DNA from: Methanobacteriota archaeon
Lineage (GTDB): Bacteria; Bacteroidota; Bacteroidia; Flavobacteriales_D; Sanyastnellaceae
DNA: 37,576 nucleotides
NCBI GenBank assembly: GCA_002723115.1
Contig: PBNL01000029.1
Location: 1 to 37,576, forward strand
Direction of reading: 5' to 3'
Part shown: piece by piece, positions 26,390 to 35,642 of the stretch
Position numbering within the stretch: the first letter of the stretch is position 1
Layout of the letters: each line of letters starts with the position of its first letter
Notes under the pieces: generated by a model
Told to the model about the DNA's origin: nothing
What the model saw: only the letters and a program-made list of their open reading frames with translations
The model's database searches: none
Translations under genes and position numbers: made by a program

Positions 26390-28261
26390 TTACTTGCAGA
26401 CAACCAGTCTTTCTTTTTGGGTTACGCCATCCTTAGTTGCTTCAACTAAGTACACACCCTGAGTCCATTCCTCTACTGATATTTCGTGTAGTCCGTTCTG
26501 TTCGTGAATTAGCGTTCCACTCATATTGTACACCTTAATGTAGTCGGCAGAGCTAATCCCTCTAAATGAAAACCTTGAAGAAGTAGGGTTTGGGATAAGA
26601 ACCATAGGGTCTGCAGCGATTTCTTGCTCAACTCCCAATGGTGTAGTGAAGTAATAGAACTCATATTCAGCTCTAGCAGGAGAGAGGGACATTGCGATGT
26701 CGTTTTGGGCTCTTATATAAAACTTCCAATCAACTGGGTTTTCAAGATTAAAGTATAAAGAAGTTTCATATACATCCCCTCCGACATGGCTCATCTCATA
26801 AGCCTGGAAATGGCTATTGTATTCGCTCGTAGTCGCCATTAAATCAACCTCTGTGGCAATGCCATCCATATTTGCTCTAATCGTGATATATGTTCCAGTT
26901 GCATCAGCTGCCCAATCGCTCAATTCAACGTTTGTAATCTCAGGTGCGTCAAAATTGATTTCAGGGCAATCGTCAGAATTAAGGTAATCACTCCTGATTT
27001 CGACAGTTGATGTTATACCAGCAAACCCCCATCCAGTGAAAATACTTTCAGTTACGTTTTGGCTGTACATGCTCATATTAAATAGTTTGTTGTCGTCTGC
27101 TGCTGCAGCGTCGTAAGCTAAGTTTTGGATTTCATTTGCTTCAGCCAGAATTGCAATATCATCAAGACTTTCGTCAATTATAGTTCGAAGGTGAGCGTTG
27201 TATTGCTTTCGATATAAAGGATTGTTTAAAAGGAGGTGCCCAAGGGGTTTGTATGAATTTGGGTCTTCACCGTCGTATGGATTGTAGTGAAATAGATTGT
27301 TTGGATTGAAATAGTCAAAACCTAGTAATGCACCCCCAAAACTGTTGTCCAAATCCCAAGGGATCATTTGCCACAATCCGTTTTCAGATAGATACATATA
27401 GAAATTGTGAACGTAGTATCCATTGTAGGTGTCAAGATTGCAAATGGCTTGGTTTACTGCAAATGCCCAAAGCACTCTGTCCACGTTTAAATGGTTCTCA
27501 ATCTGAGAAGGGTCAAGGTTGATCACATAAATTAGTTCCATCAATTCTGCCCAACCGTGGTCTGACTTGAGGTCATAGCTGTTGTAATAATCAGTGGAAT
27601 CAGCTCCAAGCCAAATCATCCTAGGCTCACCTGCATCAGGATTTGGCTCTCCACAAAACACACCTGAGCCATCACATTTAAAAAGTGCACCGTCGTTTTC
27701 ATCAAAGTGCTTCTTCAGGAATTGTTTATTGATAGACTCCGTGTTTGCATAAACACCTGTGTATTCCCCTTGAGTGTGGAGAGCAACTAGGCTCACTTCT
27801 GGAGAGGGAAGGTATCTCTGGTAGATTTGGGCTCCTATATATTCTTTAGCAAGAGTAGGATCCAACCAAGCATTAGCAAGTTTTACCTTATGGTATCCAA
27901 GAAGATCTCCATCTGGATTCCAGTAATTGAAATCCATGTTATATGGCACCTTTACATTCCCCTCGTCATTTGGTAGACAAAAGGTAGAATTCCCCTTGTA
28001 TCTAGTTCCTACGCTGTCTATCGTCATTTCGTCTATAGTGACTGTAGCAGGTATTCTTAGGTCTGGGTTTGTGAAGAAGGCATTAACAAGAGTAGAGTGG
28101 TAATTAGGGTCTTCGAAATCCACAAACATGGTTCTCACCAAATCTTTATCCAATAATCCACCAGGCTCATCGTACAACTCTTGTGGGTTGTAGATGCTTA
28201 ACTGCTGTGCGTATGTGCTAGTACAAATTAATGTGAGTAGGAGTAGGGAGGTGATTCTCAT
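26390..28261 (-). CDS. CotH-like kinase-fold surface protein with T9SS domain
   Basis: A 623-aa exported protein with a signal peptide (1-19). The CotH region (about 60-400) shows GTRYKGNST, YNMDFNYW, LANAWLDPTLAKEYIGAQIY, the GEYTGVYANTE segment, and the active-site-like MIPWDLDNSFGG (D303, D305). A beta domain (about 440-540) and a type A T9SS sorting domain (LIPNPTSSRFSFRG) follow. CotH proteins of Bacillus spores are protein kinases with an atypical fold; many secreted bacterial relatives, often in Bacteroidota, have no tested function. It lies 11 bp after the BNR/PKD gene on the same strand, so the two form an operon. Confidence 0.88.
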   Translation of the reverse strand: MRITSLLLLTLICTSTYAQQLSIYNPQELYDEPGGLLDKDLVRTMFVDFEDPNYHSTLVNAFFTNPDLRIPATVTIDEMTIDSVGTRYKGNSTFCLPNDEGNVKVPYNMDFNYWNPDGDLLGYHKVKLANAWLDPTLAKEYIGAQIYQRYLPSPEVSLVALHTQGEYTGVYANTESINKQFLKKHFDENDGALFKCDGSGVFCGEPNPDAGEPRMIWLGADSTDYYNSYDLKSDHGWAELMELIYVINLDPSQIENHLNVDRVLWAFAVNQAICNLDTYNGYYVHNFYMYLSENGLWQMIPWDLDNSFGGALLGFDYFNPNNLFHYNPYDGEDPNSYKPLGHLLLNNPLYRKQYNAHLRTIIDESLDDIAILAEANEIQNLAYDAAAADDNKLFNMSMYSQNVTESIFTGWGFAGITSTVEIRSDYLNSDDCPEINFDAPEITNVELSDWAADATGTYITIRANMDGIATEVDLMATTSEYNSHFQAYEMSHVGGDVYETSLYFNLENPVDWKFYIRAQNDIAMSLSPARAEYEFYYFTTPLGVEQEIAADPMVLIPNPTSSRFSFRGISSADYIKVYNMSGTLIHEQNGLHEISVEEWTQGVYLVEATKDGVTQKERLVVCK

Positions 28262-28272
28262 GTTTAGACTAA

Positions 28273-31200
28273 TTATTTGACAACCAACCTTGAAGATACA
28301 ACGCCTGGAATAGAAAATATATACATTCCTGCAGGTTGGTCACTTAAATCGATCGTAAATCTCTCACTACTTACACCAGATTTTATGATCCTTCCAAATG
28401 TGTCATACACTGCATAGTTTTCATTTGATGCGCCAACTAGGTTCATGTTGAATTGCCCAGTTGAAGGATTTGGGAATACGTTAAGATGAGCAGAATTTTC
28501 TGCGTTCTCAATGTTTTCAGGAGTGCCTATAGTCACATTGTCAATCCAAATATGATTGCCATATCCTCCAACATTCACAAAAGCAATTTCTGCGCAAGTA
28601 GCATTTGATCCATACCAATAGCTTGGTGGGACAATTGTAACTGTCTCCCATGCAACTTCTCCTCCTGTATCATACCAAAACCATGTGTAACAATCTTCCA
28701 CGCTCAGATCATCGCCATATGCTGACCACATTGGATTCCAATTATCCTCAATATCCAGCCTACACCAAACCTCTAATCCATCCACATAATCACCGTACTT
28801 CCTATGAGCGTAATCAAATTGCAACACATTAACGGCTTCGGGATCAAATCCTGGAGTTATAAGCATATCGTATGCACCATCAGTGTTTACCCAGTAATTG
28901 GGGAATTGCGCAACCCCATTGGTTTCGTCTAGTAGGTCGTAGTTGTGCTCCCAAACATGAGCTGGGCAATCCATCCTCCAATATTCTGGTGGGAATAATA
29001 CTCCATCGAAATCCTCTGTCAATCCCCAACTATCAGTAACAGGGTCATTTGAAACTGTAATTAAATCCTCCCAAGTTCGAGTGTCAGTTTGGCCATCAGA
29101 TTGAGTTACTGTTAGGCTCACGTCATAAGATCCCACAGCAGAAAAATCTACATAGACCTCGGTGCCTGTTGCTGAAGAAGGATATCCACCTTCAAAATTC
29201 CAACTGTATGTTGTGCCTTCACATTTGGCAACACTTACGTCTGAGAAGTGAACAGGTTCAGGGTGACAGGGTGATCCTAAGTTTATATCAGTTTTATCAG
29301 CCATAAAGCCAGCTTGAACTTCTGATTCACTATAAAAAGGGCTTTGGTGTACTGACCTTGGTCCAGCTACTCTAATGTTTCCACCACAGTAGTCTGCCTG
29401 TAGGAAAGTTGCAGCGGTAAATAGCGGAAGACCTGAGTTGAACAGTTCCCAATCGTTCATACTATCATCTCTGTAATATACAGTCCTAGTAGTTCCTAGA
29501 TAAAGCCCTCCATTAGTTCCTCTTTGGTGAGCAATACTCACAACGTGTTCATCATCTAGGGTAGGAGTAGTTAGGTTTTCCCAAGTATCTCCAGAATTAA
29601 AAGACTGGAAAACTAAAAAGTCGTCCTGAGTTCCAAGAAGAATTGCATAAACCCTGTTTGGATCATTGCCATCAACATCAAGATAGATTGCCTTGTTGGT
29701 GTTGAAGTCAATGCCAAACGAAGACATACTCACATTTTCCCATGTCTCTCCGCCGTCAGCAGAAGTGTGTATCCTCCAGCTCGATCCACTGTGTTTATGG
29801 CTAACGTAAATTCTGTTTGGATCTAGTGGACTAACCTTGACAGAAATGATTTTCTCTCCTCCAAAATCGTTGACTAGTTCAAAACCAGCGCCTCCGTTTT
29901 CTGTAACCCACAGCTCAGAACCTACTGGAGAATAGAACTTATTGTAATTGGTGGGATCCCATGCGAAGTTGCCGTACTCTCCGTACCAGTATGAGGTGTT
30001 GGCATTCTTGCTGTTGTCAAAAGCAGCGCCTGAAATCCTGGTGAATCTGTCGTCACTGTAATTAAAAGCACCGTTGTCGTGATACCCTCTAGTGCCATCT
30101 GCTGGATTTATAAATCCTCGGAAATTATCCCCAGCAAGTTCAGCTAACCAACCACCAGCAGTGTCGCTTTCAGCGCCCCAGTGATATAGTTCGTCATTTC
30201 TGATTAGGGTTCCGTTATGGTAAGTTCCTCCAACCATAACGTTGCTTGCCCTCCAGCCAGACTGCCAACCCCAAAAATCAGTGCCGTGCAAGCCGTACAT
30301 CCTGGGTTCAATATTGTCGCCCTGATCTGCTGAATAGAAAACACCACCATCAGATGCCACCCACATATCTACTGTTCCGTCAGCCTGAGTAAAGAATTTA
30401 ATGTCGTGGACATCGGCGTGCGTGTATCTATCATGTGTGAATTCGCCAGACCATGTAACCCAGTGGCCGTTTAAGGACCAGCTTTCACCACTATCCTCAG
30501 TTCTCCAAACACTAATACCTGCTGAGAACTGCTTGTCAGCATCTGTAGGTGATGCGCCGTGAGCTAGGTCGTAGTAGTATTGTCCGCCGTCACCGCTTCC
30601 GTCACCGCTCCATCCAAGGATGTTTGGGTTCATGTCGACTTCCCAAGGTCCTCCTGGTCCATCACCGCAACAAGCAAACTCAAATGTTTCCCCAGCATCT
30701 GAGCTAACGTAGTATCCAAATAATCCTCCGCCGTCGGGTGTTGAGCCTGAACACAGTGCATAGACTTTGTCCGGATCTGAAGCACTTACTGATATCTCAG
30801 CGCGCTTTTGTTCTTCTCCTTCACCAGCAATAGGCCAGCCTTCACCAGTGATTTCAAATGCCATACCACCGTCTACTGATTTCATAAACAGTGTACTTGA
30901 GCCTTCTAGTTTTACTGTGTAAATGATGTTAGGATCTGTTGGGTGTTGCTCGAGCTCCATGAATTCGCCGATTTCAATCAATTGCATTGTTTCTGCATCG
31001 TTAGAGCTGAACCAAAGGCCATCATTTGTAGCAGCAAATAAACCCAAATCTGTCTGCATTAAAGTCCTATACCATCTGTCAGAAGATTGATATGCACTCT
31101 GTCCACAAACTGACCATGTATCACCACCATCCTCAGTTTTATACAGTTTTCCACCACCTTCACCAATCCAAACCAAATTCTCATCATCCCTGTCAATTAC

Positions 31201-31743
31201 AATACTGTAAATCTGAGTAATAGGCATTTCGCGGGTAACAAGCTCCCAATTAAGTCCCTTGTTGGTCGACTTATATGCCCCAGAAGTTGCTGTTCCGCAG
31301 TACACGACATCAGGGTTGGAGTAAGATTGTTCTACGGTGTATGCGTGGCAAGCTCCGGGAGATTGTACCTCGAAATACATTGCGACATCAGGATCGTAAT
31401 GCCAAGGCCCCATTTCAGACCATTGACCAGATCTAGCAACCAGCGCTTGGCGTGAGTTTGCAATGTATGCTTCGTCTGCACTTGGCTTGTATTGCTTCCT
31501 AATCCAACGCTTGTAGTACTGGCTGTGTTGATTTTTCACGCTAGGATTCTCCTTTCTCCAATCTTCATAGCCAGATCTAACTCCTTCATAGTCCTCTGGG
31601 CTTTCATACATCAAAGTAGCCCAAGCCGGAGTGCTAGGTGCCCCTTCGTAGGTGGTTTGGGGAGTGTGTTGCGATATGGCAGGCGAAGAAAATGCGCATA
31701 TAAACAGCACAATAAAGCATTTTAGGATTTTGTTTTCTTGCAT
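28273..31743 (-). CDS. Giant BNR-repeat/PKD T9SS protein (sortilin-like propeller)
   Basis: A 1156-aa exported protein. In order it has a signal peptide (about 1-24), a linker helix region, and a long beta-propeller (about 100-800) with many Asp-boxes: TEDGGDTWSV, SSDAGETFEF, TEDSGESWSL, SADGGETWEN and SFNSGDTWEN. A PKD domain follows (about 820-905, TYSWNFEGGYPSS and VGSYDVSLTVTQ). Next come a jelly-roll/MAM-like region (about 915-1075, ending GNHIWIDNVTIG) and a type A T9SS sorting domain (VFPNPSTGQFNMN). The propeller resembles sortilin/VPS10-type and glycosidase-type propellers, but no catalytic set is identified. It may be a large surface binding or carbohydrate-acting protein. The start is 37 bp from the divergent GreA-like gene. 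Confidence 0.85.
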   Translation of the reverse strand: MQENKILKCFIVLFICAFSSPAISQHTPQTTYEGAPSTPAWATLMYESPEDYEGVRSGYEDWRKENPSVKNQHSQYYKRWIRKQYKPSADEAYIANSRQALVARSGQWSEMGPWHYDPDVAMYFEVQSPGACHAYTVEQSYSNPDVVYCGTATSGAYKSTNKGLNWELVTREMPITQIYSIVIDRDDENLVWIGEGGGKLYKTEDGGDTWSVCGQSAYQSSDRWYRTLMQTDLGLFAATNDGLWFSSNDAETMQLIEIGEFMELEQHPTDPNIIYTVKLEGSSTLFMKSVDGGMAFEITGEGWPIAGEGEEQKRAEISVSASDPDKVYALCSGSTPDGGGLFGYYVSSDAGETFEFACCGDGPGGPWEVDMNPNILGWSGDGSGDGGQYYYDLAHGASPTDADKQFSAGISVWRTEDSGESWSLNGHWVTWSGEFTHDRYTHADVHDIKFFTQADGTVDMWVASDGGVFYSADQGDNIEPRMYGLHGTDFWGWQSGWRASNVMVGGTYHNGTLIRNDELYHWGAESDTAGGWLAELAGDNFRGFINPADGTRGYHDNGAFNYSDDRFTRISGAAFDNSKNANTSYWYGEYGNFAWDPTNYNKFYSPVGSELWVTENGGAGFELVNDFGGEKIISVKVSPLDPNRIYVSHKHSGSSWRIHTSADGGETWENVSMSSFGIDFNTNKAIYLDVDGNDPNRVYAILLGTQDDFLVFQSFNSGDTWENLTTPTLDDEHVVSIAHQRGTNGGLYLGTTRTVYYRDDSMNDWELFNSGLPLFTAATFLQADYCGGNIRVAGPRSVHQSPFYSESEVQAGFMADKTDINLGSPCHPEPVHFSDVSVAKCEGTTYSWNFEGGYPSSATGTEVYVDFSAVGSYDVSLTVTQSDGQTDTRTWEDLITVSNDPVTDSWGLTEDFDGVLFPPEYWRMDCPAHVWEHNYDLLDETNGVAQFPNYWVNTDGAYDMLITPGFDPEAVNVLQFDYAHRKYGDYVDGLEVWCRLDIEDNWNPMWSAYGDDLSVEDCYTWFWYDTGGEVAWETVTIVPPSYWYGSNATCAEIAFVNVGGYGNHIWIDNVTIGTPENIENAENSAHLNVFPNPSTGQFNMNLVGASNENYAVYDTFGRIIKSGVSSERFTIDLSDQPAGMYIFSIPGVVSSRLVVK

Positions 31744-31780
31744 GCTGAAAATTACAAAACCTTCGTCCTAGCTTTACACA

Positions 31781-32239
31781 ATGAATCTACCTGATTTTAA
31801 ATCTGCGATCATCGCCCAAATGATTTCCACTACTCAGGAAAAGATTGATCTTTCTAAAGCCCAAATCACATCAATCCAACAATCAAAATCATCAGCAACT
31901 AAAAGCACTGCAGGTGATAAGCACGAAACCGGACGAGCAATGATGGAGACAGAGCTAGCTTTTGCTCAATCTGCGTTGACTAAATCTCTGCAGCAGTTGG
32001 CTGATATAGAAAAATTGGCTGAATCAGGTGCTAGTGATATTGTGGAGTTCGGTTCTTTAGTAGAGACGTCAAAAGGGTTTTTCATATTCGGGGTGTCTCT
32101 AGGGAAAATTTCAATAGCAGGAGTGTCTTGTTTTACAATTTCTGCAGCATCTCCAATTGGCTCTGCTATGTTGGGAAAATCCACGGGTGATTCATTCGAA
32201 TTAACCGGAATCTCAAATCAGATTTTGTCTATCACTTAA
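31781..32239 (+). CDS. GreA/GreB-like small protein (probable transcription factor acting on RNA polymerase)
   Basis: A 152-aa protein with an N-terminal coiled-coil region (about 10-80). It contains STAGDKHETGRAMMETE, a motif typical of a Bacteroidota group of GreA-like proteins. The C-terminal beta domain (about 88-150: EFGSLVETSKGFFIFGVSLG, then ISAASPIGSAMLGKSTGDSFEL) matches the Gre C-terminal domain that docks on RNA polymerase. The tip residues of the coiled coil that act in transcript cleavage cannot be judged by eye. It is probably a secondary-channel regulator. It lies 22 bp before the glycosyltransferase gene and may share its mRNA. Confidence 0.7.
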   Translation: MNLPDFKSAIIAQMISTTQEKIDLSKAQITSIQQSKSSATKSTAGDKHETGRAMMETELAFAQSALTKSLQQLADIEKLAESGASDIVEFGSLVETSKGFFIFGVSLGKISIAGVSCFTISAASPIGSAMLGKSTGDSFELTGISNQILSIT

Positions 32240-32261
32240 AAGCAAGATATTTGCACCTCGG

Positions 32262-33341
32262 ATGATTACAATTTCCTATCTCATATCTATATCATTATTA
32301 GTGTTACCAGCACTCGATTATTTTTTGGGAATAAGGATATTGCCTGATGCAATTCCGTCGGGTGAAAAGGATGAAATTAGTGCTGTTGGAGGGGGTGGTG
32401 TTTCAGTGATCATCGCATGTCACAATGAGAAGAAAAACATAGAGAAAAAGGTAAGAGAACTCTTAAGTCAGATTGCGCAATCAAGCATTGCTACACATGA
32501 AATTATAGTTGTAAACGATGGTTCTACTGACAATTCATTCAAGATCTTGCAAAGTCTTGAAAAAGAAGAGATTATTAAGCTGATAAATATTGAGTCACGC
32601 AAGGGAAAGCCAAACGCAATCAACGAAGGCGTAGCTGCTTCGCAATATCCAATTTTAATTTTCAGCGACGTACGACAAACCATGTCTGATGGAGCAATAA
32701 AAACACTACTCTCAAGATTCGAAGATGCAGATGTTGGGGCAGTGTCATCTCAACTCGAATTAGAGGGTGAAACATCCCCAGCAAGGGAGTGGATGAACAG
32801 ACTCAAATTAAAGGAATCTAATAAGGGTTCAACAACTGGAGTTTGTGGTGCTTTGTATGCGGTTAAAAAAGAATACTTAGAGGAGTTGCCAGAGGATACA
32901 ATTCTTGATGATTTGGTGATTGCTATGTATGTAATGAAGAATCGCAAAAGAGTGATTCACGAGCCAAACGCAATAGTATTCGATGTTCCTTTTGATGAAT
33001 TCTATTCTGGCAGAAGGCAAGGTAGAATTACAGCTGGTCTTATTCAGTTATTGCGCAGCCATAGAGGCTTGCTTTGGCGTATAGGGTTGGTTCAGTTGAT
33101 CTTCCTTTACGGTCAAAAGTATCTAAAGTACACTGCTCCGGTGTTGTTTGGTCTTTCTTCTGTGCTTGCATTGTTTTCAATGGAAATAGCAATGTGGCAT
33201 TATTCTGCAACAGTAGTGTTTGTTACTGTTTTAACTCTTGCAAATCCACTTTTTGTAGCACAAGCATTGAGGCTAACAACTAGCTATATGCTACAGCTTC
33301 TCAAGTTAGATAAGTACAATAAGGTTAAGTGGGAGAAGTAG
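32262..33341 (+). CDS. Family 2 glycosyltransferase, membrane-bound
   Basis: A 359-aa inner-membrane enzyme. It has one N-terminal membrane helix (about 2-24), a GT-A catalytic domain (47-260), and C-terminal membrane segments (about 270-345). Nucleotide-sugar motifs are VSVIIACHNE, VVNDGSTDNS (D86, D90) and the metal-site SDVR (D136). ILDDL (D216, D217) is the probable catalytic base region, followed by RRQGR in place of the usual QxxRW. This layout is that of processive or lipid-linked surface glycan synthases; the sugar and acceptor are unknown. The tail overlaps the convergent hydrolase gene by 17 bp. Confidence 0.88.
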   Translation: MITISYLISISLLVLPALDYFLGIRILPDAIPSGEKDEISAVGGGGVSVIIACHNEKKNIEKKVRELLSQIAQSSIATHEIIVVNDGSTDNSFKILQSLEKEEIIKLINIESRKGKPNAINEGVAASQYPILIFSDVRQTMSDGAIKTLLSRFEDADVGAVSSQLELEGETSPAREWMNRLKLKESNKGSTTGVCGALYAVKKEYLEELPEDTILDDLVIAMYVMKNRKRVIHEPNAIVFDVPFDEFYSGRRQGRITAGLIQLLRSHRGLLWRIGLVQLIFLYGQKYLKYTAPVLFGLSSVLALFSMEIAMWHYSATVVFVTVLTLANPLFVAQALRLTTSYMLQLLKLDKYNKVKWEK

Positions 33342-34131
33342 CAAGCCAAGTGCTTACGTCGTTCAAAACCTCTTCTGATTTCACGTCATTGTGTAGTTCG
33401 TGCCTTGTTTCAGAGTAGATCTTAAGCTCAGCACCAGATTTCCTAGCAAATTCCTTCGACCCCTCTGGATCAACTATTTGGTCGTCTGCTCCGTGTATCA
33501 ATAAAGTCGGGACCTTGAGAGAGCCAGCATTTTCTATAGCAAATAGCCCTGAAGCGTAGAAGCTATTGAAGAGTCCTGCAGAGATTTTGGGATGCACTAA
33601 AGGATCTGCTAAATAATCTTCACCAACTCTATCTATTGTAGATAGTGCGCTCACATCAATCTCGTTGTTTTGAGTAAAGCTTGGATAGATTCTATTCATT
33701 ACTGTTGCGAGAGCTACATCAATTTTAGATGGTTGCTTTTTGAGCCACATCCAAGGAGCACTCAACACAGCTGCCTTCAATGAAGAACATTCCCTTCTGA
33801 GCAGATAGTTAACCAGTACATTGCCTCCCCAACTGTGACCATACAGGTACAATTCATCGTGGTCAATACTGTCAATTACTAATTGAAGATCGTCAAGGTT
33901 CGTTTCCACTCCAGGAGAATGGCCAAGCTTTCCTCCAGAAACCCCATGGCCTCTTTGGTCGTATGTGAACACGTCATAACCCTTCTGAAAGAAGTGTTTA
34001 GCCACATGGGGATACCTTCCTCCGTGTTCGCCGATTCCGTGAATCATGATTAGCGCCTTGCCTACAGAATCACCCCATCTCTTAACTTTTAAAGCCAAGC
34101 CATCACTTGTTTTCACTTCATATTCTTGCAT
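33325..34131 (-). CDS. Monoacylglycerol-lipase-like alpha/beta hydrolase
   Basis: A 268-aa cytoplasmic hydrolase of the serine aminopeptidase S33/monoacylglycerol lipase type. Landmarks are IMIHGIGEHGGRYPHVA (oxyanion region 28-44), TYDQRGHGVSGG, the nucleophile elbow YGHSWGGN (S100), the acid D217 in HGADDQIVD, and H247 in RHELHND. It probably releases glycerol and fatty acid from monoacylglycerol (family knowledge). It is divergent from glycerol kinase with 41 bp between starts, which makes joint glycerolipid breakdown plausible: lipase gives glycerol, GlpK phosphorylates it. Confidence 0.85.
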   Translation of the reverse strand: MQEYEVKTSDGLALKVKRWGDSVGKALIMIHGIGEHGGRYPHVAKHFFQKGYDVFTYDQRGHGVSGGKLGHSPGVETNLDDLQLVIDSIDHDELYLYGHSWGGNVLVNYLLRRECSSLKAAVLSAPWMWLKKQPSKIDVALATVMNRIYPSFTQNNEIDVSALSTIDRVGEDYLADPLVHPKISAGLFNSFYASGLFAIENAGSLKVPTLLIHGADDQIVDPEGSKEFARKSGAELKIYSETRHELHNDVKSEEVLNDVSTWLATSPT

Positions 34132-34154
34132 CTCGGGGGGTAATTCTTAATTTG
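34126..34154 (+). promoter_or_regulatory. Candidate glpK promoter overlapping the start of the divergent lipase gene
   Basis: TTG (34126-34128), an 18-bp spacer, and TTAATTTG (34147-34154, one mismatch to TAnnTTTG) lie upstream of the glpK ATG at 34173. The -33 part falls inside the first codons of the divergent hydrolase gene, so the two promoters must share DNA. Confidence 0.35.
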
Positions 34155-34172
34155 CAGAAAGGTAAAAATCAT

Positions 34173-35642
34173 ATGTCGAATTTCATAATTTCTTTAGACT
34201 CAGGAACGACTTCTGCCAGAGCAGTTTTATTTGAAACAACTGGCGAAGTACATGCTATTGAGCAAAAGGAATTTACTCAGATTTATCCTGAATCAGGTTG
34301 GGTTGAGCATGATCCATTGGAGATTCTCAAAGCCCAAACCGACGTATTACACTCTCTACTCGAAAACACAAACCATCCTATTCTTGCTTTGGGGATCACA
34401 AACCAGCGTGAGACAACTGTGGTTTGGGATAGAGAAACAGGTAAGCCCATTTATCATGCTATTGTTTGGCAGGATAAAAGGACAGCAGAGACGTGTCAAG
34501 AACTAAAGGCATCAGGCCTTAGTGATTATTGCAAGAAGGCGACAGGACTCGTATTAGATCCTTATTTTTCAGGAACTAAAATCGCTTGGATTCTTGACCA
34601 TGTAGCGGGAGCTAGGGAGCGCGCTGAGAGGGGGGAGCTGTGTTTTGGGACGATAGATACTTGGCTGCTATGGAATCTTACAGATGGCAGAGTGCATGCA
34701 ACTGACCCTAGTAACGCATCAAGAACTCTGCTTTACAATATTGAAAAAATGGATTGGGACGAGCACATGCTAGATGCTCTCAAAGTTCCTAAAGCTATTC
34801 TGCCAGAGGTGAAAGAGAGTGCAAGTGTGTTTGGAACTTACAAAGACATTCCAATTGCGGCAATGATGGGTGATCAGCAGTCGGCGCTTTTTGGCCAAAC
34901 CTGCTTTACGCCAGGCACAGCAAAAAACACTTACGGAACAGGATGTTTTATGCTCATGAACACCGGATCTGCTATTCCAGCAACGCCTTCAGGGTTGTTG
35001 AATACAGTTGCATGGCAGATTGGAGGTGAAACAACATACGCTCTAGAAGGCTCTGTATTTGTGGCGGGCGCAGCCATACAGTGGCTAAGAGATGGGTTGA
35101 AATTAATTGAATCTTCTGAGGTGTCTGAAGAGATATCACAACGTGAATCTGATGATCACCCCGACTCACAAGTGGTAGTAGTTCCAGCTTTTGCTGGTCT
35201 AGGTACACCGTATTGGGATATGGACGCTAGGGGAGCAGTGCTAGGATTAACTAGGGATTCTGGTGCAGATGCAATCATTAGAGCAGCACTTGAATCATTA
35301 GCATTTCAAAGCATGGATGTACTAAAGGCTATGCAAGAGGATTCAGGCATTTCTCTATTCACTCTTCAAGTTGATGGTGGTGCATCAGCGAACAATTATT
35401 TGATGCAGTTTCAATCAGACCTACTTGGTGTCAACATAGAAAGGCCCAAATCTGTAGAAAGCACTGCAGCTGGAGTTGCCTTAATGGCAGCTGTGACGAT
35501 GGGAGAGAAGGTGCTGTCAGAACTTAAATGTACCAGGGAAATCGACGTTGTGTTCTCTCCTGAAAAGTCTGTTGATTGGAGGGAAAAGAAGGCTGCTCTT
35601 TGGAATGATGCTGTAAATAGAGTTAGAACAAATGCTGTTTAA
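34173..35642 (+). CDS. glpK: Glycerol kinase GlpK
   Basis: A 489-aa FGGY kinase converting glycerol and ATP to sn-glycerol-3-phosphate. It shows the ATP loop SLDSGTTSARA (8-17), ESGWVEHDP, and glycerol-site TNQRETTVVWDRETG (R79). It also has AIVWQDKRT, the catalytic Asp234 in MMGDQQSALFGQ, and YGTGCFMLMNTG. The C-terminal GLGTPYWDMDARG and VDGGASANNYLMQFQ are also present. I chose the ATG at 34173 because the family N-terminus starts there and AGAAAGG lies just upstream; the frame is open to 34107 but that part is in the neighbour. No glpF or glpD is next to it. Instead, the MBOAT gene overlaps its end by 11 bp. Confidence 0.96.
   Translation: MSNFIISLDSGTTSARAVLFETTGEVHAIEQKEFTQIYPESGWVEHDPLEILKAQTDVLHSLLENTNHPILALGITNQRETTVVWDRETGKPIYHAIVWQDKRTAETCQELKASGLSDYCKKATGLVLDPYFSGTKIAWILDHVAGARERAERGELCFGTIDTWLLWNLTDGRVHATDPSNASRTLLYNIEKMDWDEHMLDALKVPKAILPEVKESASVFGTYKDIPIAAMMGDQQSALFGQTCFTPGTAKNTYGTGCFMLMNTGSAIPATPSGLLNTVAWQIGGETTYALEGSVFVAGAAIQWLRDGLKLIESSEVSEEISQRESDDHPDSQVVVVPAFAGLGTPYWDMDARGAVLGLTRDSGADAIIRAALESLAFQSMDVLKAMQEDSGISLFTLQVDGGASANNYLMQFQSDLLGVNIERPKSVESTAAGVALMAAVTMGEKVLSELKCTREIDVVFSPEKSVDWREKKAALWNDAVNRVRTNAV

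Noticed and set aside
26381-26392. AAGTAATTACTT palindrome at abutting stop codons as a terminator
   Set aside because: A/T-rich and short, with no T-run; probably only the consequence of two TAA stops back to back.
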